A stretch of DNA of 64,000 bases. Origin: Rheum nobile (taxonomy: Eukaryota; Streptophyta; Magnoliopsida; Caryophyllales; Polygonaceae). Below, piece after piece: positions 1 through 10,370 of the stretch (position 1 is the first letter of the stretch; every line of letters starts with the position of its first letter). Position numbers and translations under genes: made by a program. The notes below the pieces were generated by a model, which saw only the letters and a program-made list of their open reading frames with translations, was not told where the DNA came from and did no database searches. Location: the NCBI GenBank assembly GCA_027886185.1, contig WOAB01000619.1, forward strand, positions 9,610,001 through 9,674,000. Reading direction: 5' to 3'.

Positions 1-275
1 TTACACTTGCTTAGAAGTTAGGGTTGATCTAGGAACTTTGTGTGATTAGATTGTAGAGTCATTTCTTGTCGATAAGGCACTAAAAATCCCAATAAAACAA
101 AAGTATAATTTTGTCATCGTTTAATTTTGAAATTCTATTTAAGTTTTCTAGGATATATAAGCCTAAATTTATTGGAAATGCATGGTCACTAGTTCTGAGC
201 AAAAAGGAGAAGCATATAAAAGAAAGCAATATAATTCGACTAAATAAACGAAAGGAAAATATATCTATATCTATA

Positions 276-755
276 TCTATACTATACTATACTAAAAGTG
301 AGAGTCCTCCAAATGAATAGGTACTTAACAATCATCTATTCCATTTGCGTGTCCATTAAGTCACTTTGTCTGTAACTAGGCTCCGCTCATTTGCATTGGG
401 CTTGTTAGGAAAGTAGGCCCATGTGAAACCATAGATCACCGAGGGTTTTGGGCCCATTGGCCCTTTAAGAGTTTTCAATTAATAAAATGAGTTGGAAACC
501 TCGAGAGAGAAAGAGAAAAAGATTCATTCCACCATTTTCTTTGATGGAATCTACTCGATGAGATCTATCCATATTCCCCTATCACCCAAGTTTATTCGAT
601 CAAGAAGGCGATGAAGACACAATGAGTTGGAAACCTTGCAAAACGATGACTTTTGTGGGTATTGTTCTCTTTTCTGCACCATCTCATATGGTTTTTCTCC
701 ACTTCTAATTTTCTTAATTGTTTCTTTCTTTAGTTTATTTTCTTTATTTCCTAAT
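276..755 (+). mobile_element. Helitron-like 5' part, copy 1
   Basis: The segment starts with TCTATACTATACTATACTAA followed by AAG and is preceded by an A, which fits the 5' terminus of plant Helitrons (insertion between A and T, TC start, CTATACTA-type beginning). Downstream to 755 the sequence is non-coding and contains pyrimidine-rich stretches like a promoter and 5' leader. The SIRE-A LTR begins directly at 756. No 3' hairpin plus CTRR end can be seen in this copy because the SIRE-A sequence intervenes and the block is truncated. The identification rests on one terminus only. Confidence 0.5.
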
Positions 756-1618
756 TGTAGAATCGAGTGTGTTAGTACAAGGAACGGTATAATTGTTCCT
801 TGGGCAGCGGAATATCGTAACATAATAACAGAGTAACAAACAAAGTTCCTTAGAGAGGAAAACTTAATCAACCAACTAGTTGACTAAAAAAAACCTCTAC
901 CTCTAGGTTTCCCTAGTAGGATTTCGAAACTCTACTTGTGTTATTAATCCAGGAATTACAAACAAGCAAGTCTTATCTTAATCTAGTTTACTCCTAGATA
1001 TCTAGACCTCTGATTGCAACGTTTCTAACAATACTTAAGACTAACAAAACCCTAACAAGTACTCAACTCACCAAAGTCTCATGCTTGTAAGTTCTTTCCT
1101 TCTTCCGAATGCTCTTCTCTGTGAAAAATGCCGTGAATCACTTGTCAAATGAAGCTTGCAACATTTTTTTTATAGTCTAGGTATTCTATCTAATTTACCC
1201 TAGTTTTACTTAAGGAAAATAAGATAAAATAATCATATACAATCTTTACTAATCTATCCTAACCAGAATATCTCCAACGAGATTATTTCTTGTGGCCCAA
1301 GTTGCTCCTTCAATCTTTGTTTCCATAAAAGAAAGATTCGGCAGGCACAAGGGCTCACAACGCGCGTCATGCGTTCCTTGGCGATGTTCCCTTTCCTTTT
1401 CTGATCAACAACGTGCATCTCTCTTTCTCATTTGTTCCAGCGTGTTGTTTCTCATTGTTGACTTCTCTGTTCCTTGTATTCTCTGTTTTGAGTCTTCACT
1501 TGGTTTTCATCGTTCCTTTGAATAATCTGTTTCCTGAAACTCATAGTCATACTAAAAATCATCAAATGCCATTGAGTTTATCATCATCAAAACTAGAGGG
1601 AACATTATCGTTCCAACA
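756..1618 (-). repeat. SIRE-A 3' LTR (copy 1)
   Basis: This 863-bp LTR reads on the minus strand from TGTTGGAACG at 1618 to CGATTCTACA at 756. It matches the LTRs at 36478-37340, 52042-52906, 7340-8272 and 12580-13511. On its 5' side (minus strand) lies a polypurine tract at 1619-1632 (seen on + as atttcccccttttt), which primes plus-strand DNA synthesis in LTR retrotransposons and marks this as a 3' LTR. The host bases at 751-755 (CTAAT) differ from the CCATC found in copy 2 of the duplication. Confidence 0.92.
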
Positions 1619-2064
1619 ATTTCCCCCTTTTTGGTGATGACAAACTCCTTCAAAATGTGCACGTTCAAAACAGACAAGTAAGAAGTCAAATTCACATGTA
1701 ATCACACATATACTATGTTCAAGATATTGACATTGTTCCCCCTCAGAAAGTTCATAGAAGGATTTACCTTCAAGAAGCATTGTCATTCTCCTTAGCACTA
1801 GCTTCTGTTATCAACCATTCCTTGGGTTTCACATTTTCCATACTTCCCCCTTTTGGCATCATTAAAAGATCACAGAAATCACAAAGACTTGACTCACATG
1901 CAAATCATAAGCAAAATATTTCATTCATTAAGCAGGGTGAAGTACAAAGCAAAGGAACCTAGACAACTATTATCAAAAGATATGGAACAATCACACAAAA
2001 GACATAAAAACATAGAAAAAACAAGAACAGAAGATTAGACGGGCAGGGTAGTAACAGGGAGCAC

Positions 2065-3594
2065 TCAGATCTCAGGGTCTTCAGCAGCGTCCTCATCTTT
2101 GCTCAGAAAGTGATCTAGGAACAGGGTCATCGTGGTGTTCAACTGCTTAAGCTCAGCCAAAATCTGATACTGGATTGAGCTTCCCTTTGACGTTCCTTCA
2201 CCAACTGCTTTCTTAGCAGTCACAGTGCTCGTTCCCTTAGAGTCACCCTTGAATTTCATTTTCTCCACAGTAGCAGAATCCAACTCACTTCCCAGAGAAA
2301 CCTCATTTTCTTCAATGTATGCTTCATCTCGAAGCAACAGTATCTTCACCAAGCCAGGATAGGCTAAGGAGTGGGACTTGGCTTTGCACCGATCCATATG
2401 GCACAAGATCACTCGAGGGAGATCAATTTTCTCCCTTCTCAGAAATCGGTCAAGCAGAAACAGGTCGCACATGGTGATTGTGTTGCGCTTCTCTTGGTGA
2501 GGCGCCACAACTCTAGAAATGATGTGGAAAGCAATTCGCTGAGCCAATGTCAGCCTTTCAGTGTGTAGCTCTCCAGAAGTTGAACCAAACAGTCGTTTCA
2601 TACAGGCAAGCTTCTCATCATTGATCTCGTTCGCAGGAACCTCATAAAATCCACCCAAAGGAACAGAGAGAAGCGAGGAGATCACCTTAGGTGTAAAAGA
2701 CAAATCTTTTCCACTGATCTTGGTCGACCCACACAGGACATCAGCTTTGGATAGGTGAAAGTAGTGGTAGAACTCTCACATCTGTACTTCATTGACTGTC
2801 GCCCGGTTGGAACATATACGTTCACAGCCTTGGAAACGCAGAAGTTCCAAGATCTCCTCCACATTGTGCTCAGAATAGAAGCTTCCGCGAATCAAAAGTG
2901 GTGGAAGGATCTTTTTACCTTCAGAGAAGTCAGGAGCAGTGGTGGTGGAGATGGAAAGATCCAACTTTGCCTTGCCAACAGATTTGGCCCTTTTTAACTC
3001 TGGCTTTACAGCGGAACGAAGCCGTGCCTTCAGAGGGCGAGGAGCATTTTCATCGCCACCAGACTTAGACGGTGTCGATTGGGCTGTTGGGGCCATGCGA
3101 TGCTCCAAGATCTCAACATCCTTGTCTTCCTCAACTTCTTGGGTAGTGACAACAAGATCGGCGAGCTTGCGCTTGTGAGGTGGAGGCGGGGACAAAGGTG
3201 CAGACTTTACACCTAGTTCCTTCTCCATGGACTGTATCGACTGTTCCTCCTCATCTCCTCTATCCTTGGAGGGAGAAGAGACTTCCTCTTCTTCGATATG
3301 TTGGGGACGAGGTGGTTCCTCCATAGACACATCGGCAAGCACAGGATTGAGGTCCTGGGCTTTTAGCGGGGACGGAGCAGAAGGGGATGGCGTCGGAGTA
3401 GGTGTCGATGTAGACGTAAAGGGATTCACCGTTTGTTGGACGGCAGCGTGAGCAATCTCCACAACAGACGCAGGCACACCGGTGGGAGTCAGTGTAGCAC
3501 GAGCGGCCCGGGCTTGTTATAGTTGGAGAATATAGGCATCCATCTCGGCTTCAGACATCTGGTCGGTGGAGATTTTCTTGCTTGGAGAATCCAT
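2065..3594 (-). pseudogene. SIRE-A accessory ORF (third ORF), copy 1
   Basis: This is a 509-residue-equivalent reading frame between pol and the 3' LTR, starting MDSPSKKISTD at 3594 and ending AEDPEI at 2065. The frame is open except for an in-frame TAA (3517-3519, codon 26) and an in-frame TGA (2776-2778, codon 273). The N-terminal half is rich in Pro, Ser and Glu with a basic KRKLAD patch like a nuclear localisation signal. The C-terminal half contains LTLAQRIAFHIISR and IDLPRVILCHMDRC, which resemble the putative plant transposon protein domain (Pfam PF20167, assigned from memory). I see no signal peptide or membrane segment, so an envelope role is not supported. Function is unknown. Copy 2 carries the same two stops, so the frame was already broken before duplication, or both stops are read through. 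Confidence 0.75.
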
Positions 3595-3693
3595 GGAAAA
3601 CAGAGAGCTTTGAGAGATGGCAACGGGTTTTGAATTCTGAGAGAGAGCAGAGAATGGAGATTGGCGGTAGAGAGTCTTGAACAGAATATCAAG

Positions 3694-3701
3694 TATTTAT
3701 A
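3694..3701 (-). promoter_or_regulatory. TATA box upstream of SIRE-A accessory ORF
   Basis: On the minus strand the sequence reads CTCTCCTATAAATACTTG, a good plant TATA box, about 100 nt upstream of the accessory ORF start at 3594. A pyrimidine-rich leader lies between. This suggests the third ORF is transcribed from its own internal promoter rather than only from the LTR. The equivalent box is kept at 40533-40540, and a related CTATATATATGG lies upstream of the remnant at 11899. Confidence 0.6.
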
Positions 3702-4173
3702 GGAGAGATAAAATCTTTTGCATGATAAAATCTTTCCAAAAATCTCAACCGGCTTTCAAAAATTTCCATCATTAAGTGTTTCTCTCTCTTCCTCTAATGG
3801 TCACTTTGCACTTCATTTACCGCATCATTGTTCCTGCCACAGAGCAGTCAAATCTCGCAGAGAGCCGTTCTAAACGTTCACCTGCACCCCAATTAATACC
3901 AGCCACTGATTCAAATTCCACGTTCCATACACATCTGTTCCCCCTCAATCTGATCAATAGTCGTCGTTCCCCTTGAGACCAAGAGTGTTTGCGAGGCTTG
4001 TCTGGATATTTCAATGTTGGGTTCACACAAAATATAGTATATCCAAACAGATGGTAGGGAGAAAGACAACTTGGATAATTATTCCCAGTAAAATGGTTTA
4101 ACAAAGAAGGATCATAGGGAACGTTTACCTGAATCTGTTGGGTGCACAGGGCTTTGTTGAAGCACTAGTGTAG

Positions 4174-4262
4174 TTCCTGAAGTCATCTGTTTATGAAAGG
4201 AATGCATTAGCTCAAGAATTTGGTGCTATGGCTCTATTTAACATTGTTGTCAAGAACAACAG
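4174..4262 (+). other. Possible exon of unrecognised gene
   Basis: An open stretch containing ERNALAQEFGAMALFNIVVK is followed at 4263 by a GT that could be a splice donor (AACAACAG then GTTATT). Composition looks coding compared with the AT-rich flanks. I do not recognise the protein. It may belong to the upstream part of the captured gene, or to a second captured gene. From 4263 to 5560 the sequence is intron-like with no supported exon. Confidence 0.25.
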
Positions 4263-5560
4263 GTTATTTTCGTTACTGACATATGTACAACTTTTTACAC
4301 GCTTACTTGACTGCAGAATTGCATGATTAAGAGTCCTTAGCAAATGTGGTGCTTTACTGAATGTTTTCGAGCATTGTTTCCTTGATCAATATCATTGAAA
4401 GGAAATGTAGTGCTTTACTACTTTTGTTCATTAAGAGTCATTAGCCAATGTGATCCTTTTTGTTCAGTAAGAATCAATAGCGCATTGATTCGAACTATTG
4501 GATGTCATAATTTGATGGATTTTCATATTTTGTCATGTGTTTAAATGTAGGCAATTCTTCATAGGTTTTTATCTCTTCCAATGTGATTGTGGTTTGTGTG
4601 GTTATCCAAATGTGAAATTGAAGCTGAATGTTTTCAAGCAAAAATACTATGATATTCATAATAGTAGAAATATATATAGGTTACTCTCTTCAAGGGATTA
4701 AGGAATGCTTGACATATGATTTCTACTACTAGATTATGTTCCCTGTTACTTGTCACTTAATACAAGTTGTTACTCTGATCACTTGTATGATTCAACTCTA
4801 ACTTGTTAGAAAATTTTACTGGCATGTTTGTAAACTTGGGCCATTTTCTATAATTAGTGATTAAGTGTGGGTGAGGTTGTTAGGCCATTACAGAGGCTTA
4901 TAAGGCGCTCTATCCTTTTCTTCTTTATCTTCTTCCCTCATCTCTTTCATTTCTATCCTTTCTTCCATTGTTATGGAGGATTGAGCTATTGTTGTATCCG
5001 GGATACAACACTATTTATCATTGGAATTTATAATTTAGCGTGTTTGATTTTGACTATTGACAGTTGTATAGTATGCATTATAACAACTGAGATCTGTTTG
5101 TTACACCTTGTACTTGCTATTGTGAGTTTGACTCATACTAGATTAGATTAATATTATAGATGCGTAGCACATATTCCACTGGACTTCTTGTTGTCTGTCT
5201 TACTGGGTTTGTAGCGTAAGTGTTTGATTACCATGTACAGCTCGTGATCCTTCTTGTTGATATAAAAGCTAACATGCACAACTCAGGTTTTCTTAGTAAA
5301 ATTTGAGTATCTATGGTGTAGGCTTTTGAGTTCTCCATTGTGTTTGCATTGGCACTGACATTCTTCTTTCTGATAGAAACTAGCTAGTTTGTTCAAAGCA
5401 TGAAAATAATGAAACCAACCATTTATCCAATTCAGCTCCCAATTCAGCTTCACTAGCTAGTTTGGCACTGGCATTCTTTTATGTTATAGTTATGCATATT
5501 ATTGATACTAAGCTTTGATAAATAATAAAGTTCTATCTCCTCTACAATAAAATCTGGCAG

Positions 5561-6205
5561 GCTGTCACTTTAAATGATGAAAAGGACTGGAGGAATGGCT
5601 TGCGTGTTCAACTTCTTCAGAAGCGAATGGTATGGTATTGCATTGCATCACATTCTTCCTCCTCTGTAACACTGAATAACGTCTTTTCTTTGCTGCAAGC
5701 ATATGGTTTGGGACGAAAAGCATGGAAGGGATCTGATGCTGACAAGGTTAGCCATACCAGACCAGCTCCTATAGCTAATGAGGATAATCACAAGACAAGT
5801 GAAAGCCATGATGACACACAACAAGTTCAAGTATGCATCGCAATTGCTCTGCTTGTGCTCTTTGACTTTATCATTGCAATGACGCAACAAAATTCTCTTT
5901 GCACTTTCAGGATGGGGAAGAAGAAAAAGATGGAAAGAGAGGTCAAAATCGTAGATCAAAGGGACAGAAACACCGGGGTAACGGCGGGATGGGTATGTAG
6001 ACGAATATACTTTTGAGTATCTTGTTAACACCAAAGGATAATTTTAATTTCATTCTCTTGTTTCCTTTTTACATATTTAGGTCATGTAAGCATTACTTCT
6101 GCACACATAGAAGCTGCAAAGCCGCCTCTTGGCCCTCGCATGCCTGACGGAACAAAAGGGTTTACCATGGGTCGCGGACGCCCTCTAGTGGCAACTCAAG
6201 TTTAG
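5561..6205 (+). pseudogene. La-related protein 6 (LARP6), 3' exons only
   Basis: Four exon-like blocks are visible: 5561-5629, 5700-5830, 5911-5992 and 6081-6205 (TAG stop). They encode AVTLNDEKDWRNGLRVQLLQ (end of the RNA-recognition motif), AWKGSD, an acidic/basic linker, and PRMPDGTKGFTMGRGR, the SUZ-C-type C-terminus of plant LARP6 RNA-binding proteins. Blocks 2-3 and 3-4 join in frame with GT-AG introns. Between blocks 1 and 2 the GT (5630) to AG (5698-5699) removes 70 nt and shifts the frame, so the copy seems broken there, although the unspliced frame is open. The La domain exons are absent from the window. Family recognition is by remembered sequence similarity. Position inside a candidate CACTA element suggests a captured fragment rather than a working gene. 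Confidence 0.7.
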
Positions 6206-6760
6206 TACAATGTTGGGTGTCACGTTAAGGTATGCCAGTTACGTGGCTATGTATGTAGTTTTATAGTAGGGAATGGATTTTTGAGTAAATTGGTCTCAGC
6301 TCACAGGGGGAAAACTGTAAATGGCTGCCCTTAGAGTTGTGGGTTTCCAGGATGGATTACAAGCGAAGGTCTTTGTGGAGGAGGTGACAGTGTGTTTTGG
6401 TAACTATATGCTCATCATATCGAACTACTATATTTGAATGCACTTTTCTTCTCGTTCTGTTAATTTTCATTTCAATGTTGTTTTCATGAAATTCCATTAC
6501 CACTTTATTTGTAGACTGAGCATCAAGCTTGCATTCCTGTATGAAACTGTGGTGTCGTTATGGTGCATTATTGAATTCTTGCAGAGCTTATCCACCAAAA
6601 TATAGTGGTGAGAATACTTTTAATTGCTTGAGTGTAAGAAGTTTTGGTGTATCCTGTTGTACACTTCTCTTTTTTGAATTTTAGATAACAACTATTTTCT
6701 AGATCCGTCTTACTAGGTTAGCTGCAATTGCATTTGCTGGGCTTTTTTTTTTAATTTTGG
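6206..6760 (+). other. LARP6-like 3' untranslated/intron-like sequence
   Basis: No reading frame of interest is visible between the LARP6 stop and the subterminal repeats. The stretch is AT-rich and could be the 3' UTR with introns of the captured gene. Confidence 0.35.
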
Positions 6761-7110
6761 AACATATATTATAGCGTTTTTTTGTAAAAAACCGCTATAA
6801 TATATGATAAATTATAGCGGTTTTTTTACAAAAGACCGCTATAATTTTTTTTTTTAAAAAAAATTAGAACATATATTATAGCGGTTTTTTGTAAAAAACC
6901 GCTATAATATATGATAAATTATAGCGGTTTTTTACAAAAACCGCTATGCGTGTTTCAGTTTTTTTTTTAAATGCAAAATTATAGCGTTTTTTTTTAAAAA
7001 AGCGCTATGCATACTTTTTTTTATAGCGCTTAACTAATAGCGCTATTAATAACTATTAACACACGTGCTTAGATAGCGCTTGGATTAGCTCTATCCGCTT
7101 CATAAAAAAC
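6761..7110. repeat. CACTA subterminal repeats (TATAGCGG / CCGCTATA)
   Basis: Two consecutive inverted repeats of the form AACATATATTATAGCG...CCGCTATAATATATG...ATTATAGCGG...CCGCTAT occupy about 6761-6950. They are followed by shorter GCGCTAT motifs to about 7110. Dense subterminal short repeats are characteristic of CACTA elements, where they bind transposase. They could fold into long hairpins. Confidence 0.6.
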
Positions 7111-7339
7111 CCGCTATCCCAAGGTATTTCTGTACTAGTGAAGTCCTGGATGGATAGTCGATGGTGTACATAATATAAGGATTTAAGATAGAAATAAGTC
7201 ATTTAAAGACAGTACGAGTCGTTGGACTCGATAAGTGGAATTTCCAGAGGATGAAGAGTTATGACTCTTGGGAACTGTCAAGGATGGACATCTTGTGAGT
7301 ATGTCATCTATAAGGCTTAAGGTGCAACTCTTTGAAGAA

Positions 7340-8272
7340 TGTTGGAACGACGACGTTCCCTCTAGTTTTGATGATGATAAACTCAAATGCTTTTGATGGT
7401 TTTTAGTATGACTATGAGTTTCAGGAAACGATGAAAAGGAACGATGAAAACCAGTGAAGAGTCAAAACAGAGAAGCAAAGTAACAGAGAAGCCAACAATG
7501 ACAAAACAACATGCTGGAATAGAAAGAAAAGAAGGGACGCGTGATGTTGAACAGAACAAGGGAACATCGCAAGGAACGGAGGACGCGCGTTGAAACCCTA
7601 GAGGCTGCCGAATATCTGTTTATGGAAACAGATTATGAAGTTGCAACTTGGGCCTCAAGGAAGATCTCGGTAGAGATATATTGGGGTTAGAATGATTTTA
7701 GAAAAGATTGTATAAGCTTTTATTATCTTATTTTCCTTAAGTAAAATTAGGGTAAATCTGAGAGTAAACCTAGACTATATATTTGAAAGCTGCGAACTTC
7801 ATTCAACAAGAGAGATAGAACACGGAACAGAGAGCATCCTCAGTGAGCAGAGCATTCGGAACAAGAGCAGAGCATTCGGAACAAGAGAAGAGCATTCGAA
7901 AGAAGAGAAGAGTATTCGAAGGAAGAAGAAGAACACTTACAAGGGACGAGACTTTGGTGAGTTGAGTACTTGTTAGGGTTTTGTTTGTCTTAGGTGTTAT
8001 TAGGAACGTTATATTGAGAAGTCTAGATATCTAGGAGTAAACTAGATTGAGATAAGACTTGCTTGTTTGTAATTCCAGGATTAATAACATAAGTAGACAT
8101 TCGAAATCCTACTAGGAAAACCTAGAGGTAGAGGTTTTTCTTAGTCAACTAGTTGGTTGATTAAGTTTTCCTCTCTAAGGAACTGAGTTCGTTACTCTGT
8201 TTTTCTGTTACTATTTTCCGCTGCCCAAGGAACGAACTTACCGTTCCTTGATCTAACACACACGATTCAACA
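7340..8272 (+). repeat. 5' LTR of deleted SIRE-A
   Basis: The LTR runs from TGTTGGAACGACGACGTTCC to ...CACGATTCAACA. Its 3' half contains the tandem GAGCAGAGCATTCGGAACAA-type repeats (about 7840-7925). Confidence 0.95.
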
Positions 8273-8286
8273 ATTGGTATCAGAGC
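8273..8286 (+). other. Primer-binding site (initiator Met tRNA)
   Basis: ATTGGTATCAGAGC immediately follows the 5' LTR. TGGTATCAGAGC is complementary to the 3' end of plant initiator methionine tRNA, the usual primer for copia elements. Confidence 0.93.
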
Positions 8287-8331
8287 AAGTTTGTTCTAGA
8301 TTGTGTGTTACTTACAGATTTACAAGTAACA

Positions 8332-10356
8332 ATGTCTCCTTCTATCGTCGAAGTTGGTTTGAACTCTTCAAGGCCTCCTCTCTTGCTCGCTGGACAATAT
8401 CAACATTGGAAGACACTCTTCATCAAGTGGGTGCAAAGCCATGACTACCAATGCTGGTTGGTGATCTCTCTTGGTGATATTGACATTGTTGATCTGGAAT
8501 AGAAGAAGAAACTGAAGAAATGGGATCAAGACGATCTCCAAATCATGGAGAAAAACTGCAAAGCAGCCATGCTCATCAACAACGCTCTCAACCAGCAAGA
8601 TGTGCAAAAACTCCAATCTTGTGAGTCGGCCAATGCTAAATGGCTTGCCTTGGAACAAATGTACATGGGAAGCAAGGATCTGCGTGAAGTTGATCGTTTC
8701 ACCGCCAAGAAGGACTTCTACAACTTCAAAATGGATGATAAGGAAGATATGAGTTCCTACCAAGCTAGATTTGAGAAGATCACAGCAAATCTTACTGCTC
8801 ACTCCGTCACCGATAAGGAAATCCTCCCTGACGAGAAAATCCTCATAATCATTGATGGGCTTCCTCATCGTCATGCAATGACAAAAGCCATCCTGAAGGA
8901 GAATCCCAACACCGTCAAACTGACGTTCCATGAGGTGTTCAGCAAGATCCAGAAGTATGACAATGAAGAGAAGGCTACAAGAAACAAGGATTCCAAAGAA
9001 AAGGGAATCGCTTCAATGGTTGGAAAGGTTGTTGATAGGATTGAAAATGACCTCGATGACAATGATGGCTTCGATGATCCTGAGGTGGTGTTGCTAACCA
9101 AAGTCATGCGTTCCCTCTACAACAAAGGAAGAAACAGTAGAGGTGGGAACAGTGAGACTCGTGACATCAGGGATATCACATGCTACAACTGCAATGAAAA
9201 GGGTCACTACTCTAGTTCATGCCCAAAGCCCAAGAAACCAAGCACACCTTCTGGGAACGATGAGAAGAGAGCTCTCGTTGCTGTGTGGGGCAATGATGAT
9301 GACTCAAATGGTGAAGATCCTGAAGCCTGGAGTCGCAAGATGTGTGCAATGGCCATCAACGACTCCTCTGAGGAACTCGAGGTAAATCCTGAAACGTTCT
9401 TGAAATCTCTTGTGAATTATGATAAGAAATCCTTAATTGCTCTCATAAGGGAAATGTATTCTGAAAACTTGAAAATACTAGAGGAACTTGCTAATTCTGA
9501 AGATGAGTGTAGTAGTTTAAAAGAAAATATTTCTAACACTACTAGTAGCTCAATTGTTCCTTGTTCTTCATGTGATGCTAATCATGAGGAACTTCAGAGA
9601 TTAAGAAATGAAAAGGTCTCTTTGCTTATGAATGAAGTTTCTAACAATACTGATGCAAGGAGTATAGCTAGTCCAAGTAAACATGAAGCATATATATCCG
9701 AGATGAAGTCCTATGTGCACAAGATTCATTCTGTTCTGATGGAACAGAAGGCTGAAGCTGAAAGCATCAAGTTCGTCGAAGCAAGGTATGTTATTGGCTA
9801 TACAGGTTCCAAGCAAACGGAAGATGATCCCTCTATAGTGGAACTACGTGAAGCAAGAGATAGGAAACTTCAAGATGCTAGAGAGAAGAATCGCAATCTT
9901 GAGGAACGCATCAAGGTCCTTGAGAGTGGTCTGGATGAAACTCAGTCCTGGTACACTGGAGAACCTTTCCACAAGATTTTTCTCAAGCAGTCTCAGGGAA
10001 CGCAACCAAACGTTCCATGTCCTGAACGTACCAAACAACGCAAGAGTATTGTTCCCAACAGAAAGTATGTTCAGATGGAACAGTTCAAGCTGTGTTGGTA
10101 TTGTGGGGACAACAGACATGTGCAAAGAGACTGTAAAAAGAAAAAGAAGTTCTCTGAAGAGCACACAAAGAGAAGGAACAGTAGGAGTAACAATGTGAAC
10201 TTGAATGATTTCTATGATGATTCACATGTGCATAATCATAATCATGCTAAGACTAGGAAGAAATCTGTTGTTAATGTTAGAACTATTCCTATGGAACAAT
10301 TGCATTATGTGTCTCGACCAGGTAAGGGTAAGCTTGCCTGGGTCGCCAAACCTTAA
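8332..10356 (+). pseudogene. SIRE-A gag (deleted copy)
   Basis: The gag frame starts MSPSIVEVGLNSSRPPLLL 46 nt after the primer site and runs to ...LAWVAKP. It is a single frame interrupted by one TAG at 8500-8502, where the sister copy has Lys. It contains the copia-type gag domain (LINNALNQQDVQKLQSCESA, KWLALEQMYMGSKDL, FTAKKDFYNFKM), a first zinc knuckle CYNCNEKGHYSSSC, a long Glu/Lys-rich coiled-coil-like segment, and a second knuckle CWYCGDNRHVQRDC near the C-terminus. Gag forms the particle that packages the RNA, and the knuckles bind nucleic acid. Apart from the single stop this gag is the best preserved in the window. Confidence 0.88.
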
Positions 10357-10370
10357 CCTTTTTTGTGCAG

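Larger units (their letters stand above)
1..4135. repeat. Segmental duplication, copy 1
   Basis: This block is nearly identical to 35723-40975. Both copies contain the same Helitron-like 5' region, the same minus-strand SIRE-A LTR and the same accessory ORF with the same two stop codons. The main difference is a 1112-bp solo LTR plus its 5-bp target duplication present only in copy 2. Similarity ends sharply after position 4135, in the non-coding stretch between pol and the accessory ORF; beyond it this copy has unrelated sequence whereas copy 2 continues into pol. The left end is cut by the window edge, so the true extent may be larger. Positions 3702-4135 hold only SIRE-A non-coding sequence. 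Confidence 0.93.
4163..7140 (+). mobile_element. Candidate CACTA element enclosing LARP6 exons
   Basis: The right end (7121-7140) reads ...TATTTCTGTACTAGTG, whose reverse complement CACTAGTACAGAAATA is a typical CACTA terminus, and it is followed by AAG. Just inside it lie repeated subterminal TATAGCGG/CCGCTATA motifs. At 4163 there is CACTAGTGTAGTTCC preceded by AAG, giving a matching 3-bp target duplication as expected for CACTA elements. The two termini share CACTAGT and a later AG but then diverge, and no subterminal repeats are visible on the left, so the left end is less certain than the right. If correct, the element is about 3 kb, has no visible transposase, and has captured gene sequence. 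Confidence 0.5.

Noticed and set aside
627..836. 69-residue frame repeated at 36349-36558
   Set aside because: It crosses the Helitron/LTR junction and is present twice only because of the segmental duplication.
2065..3594. Retroviral envelope gene (SIRE env-like)
   Set aside because: No signal peptide, transmembrane segment or glycosylation-rich ectodomain is visible; composition and motifs fit a nuclear or unknown protein better.
4136..4162. LTR start TGTTGGGTGCACAGGG next to the duplication break
   Set aside because: It does not match any LTR in the window beyond TGTTGG, and no partner or TSD was found.
10322..10370. 49-nt intron joining gag to pol (CAG/GTAAGG donor to TGTGCAG acceptor)
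   Set aside because: It is shorter than usual plant introns, and joining gives an immediate stop in both SIRE-A copies.
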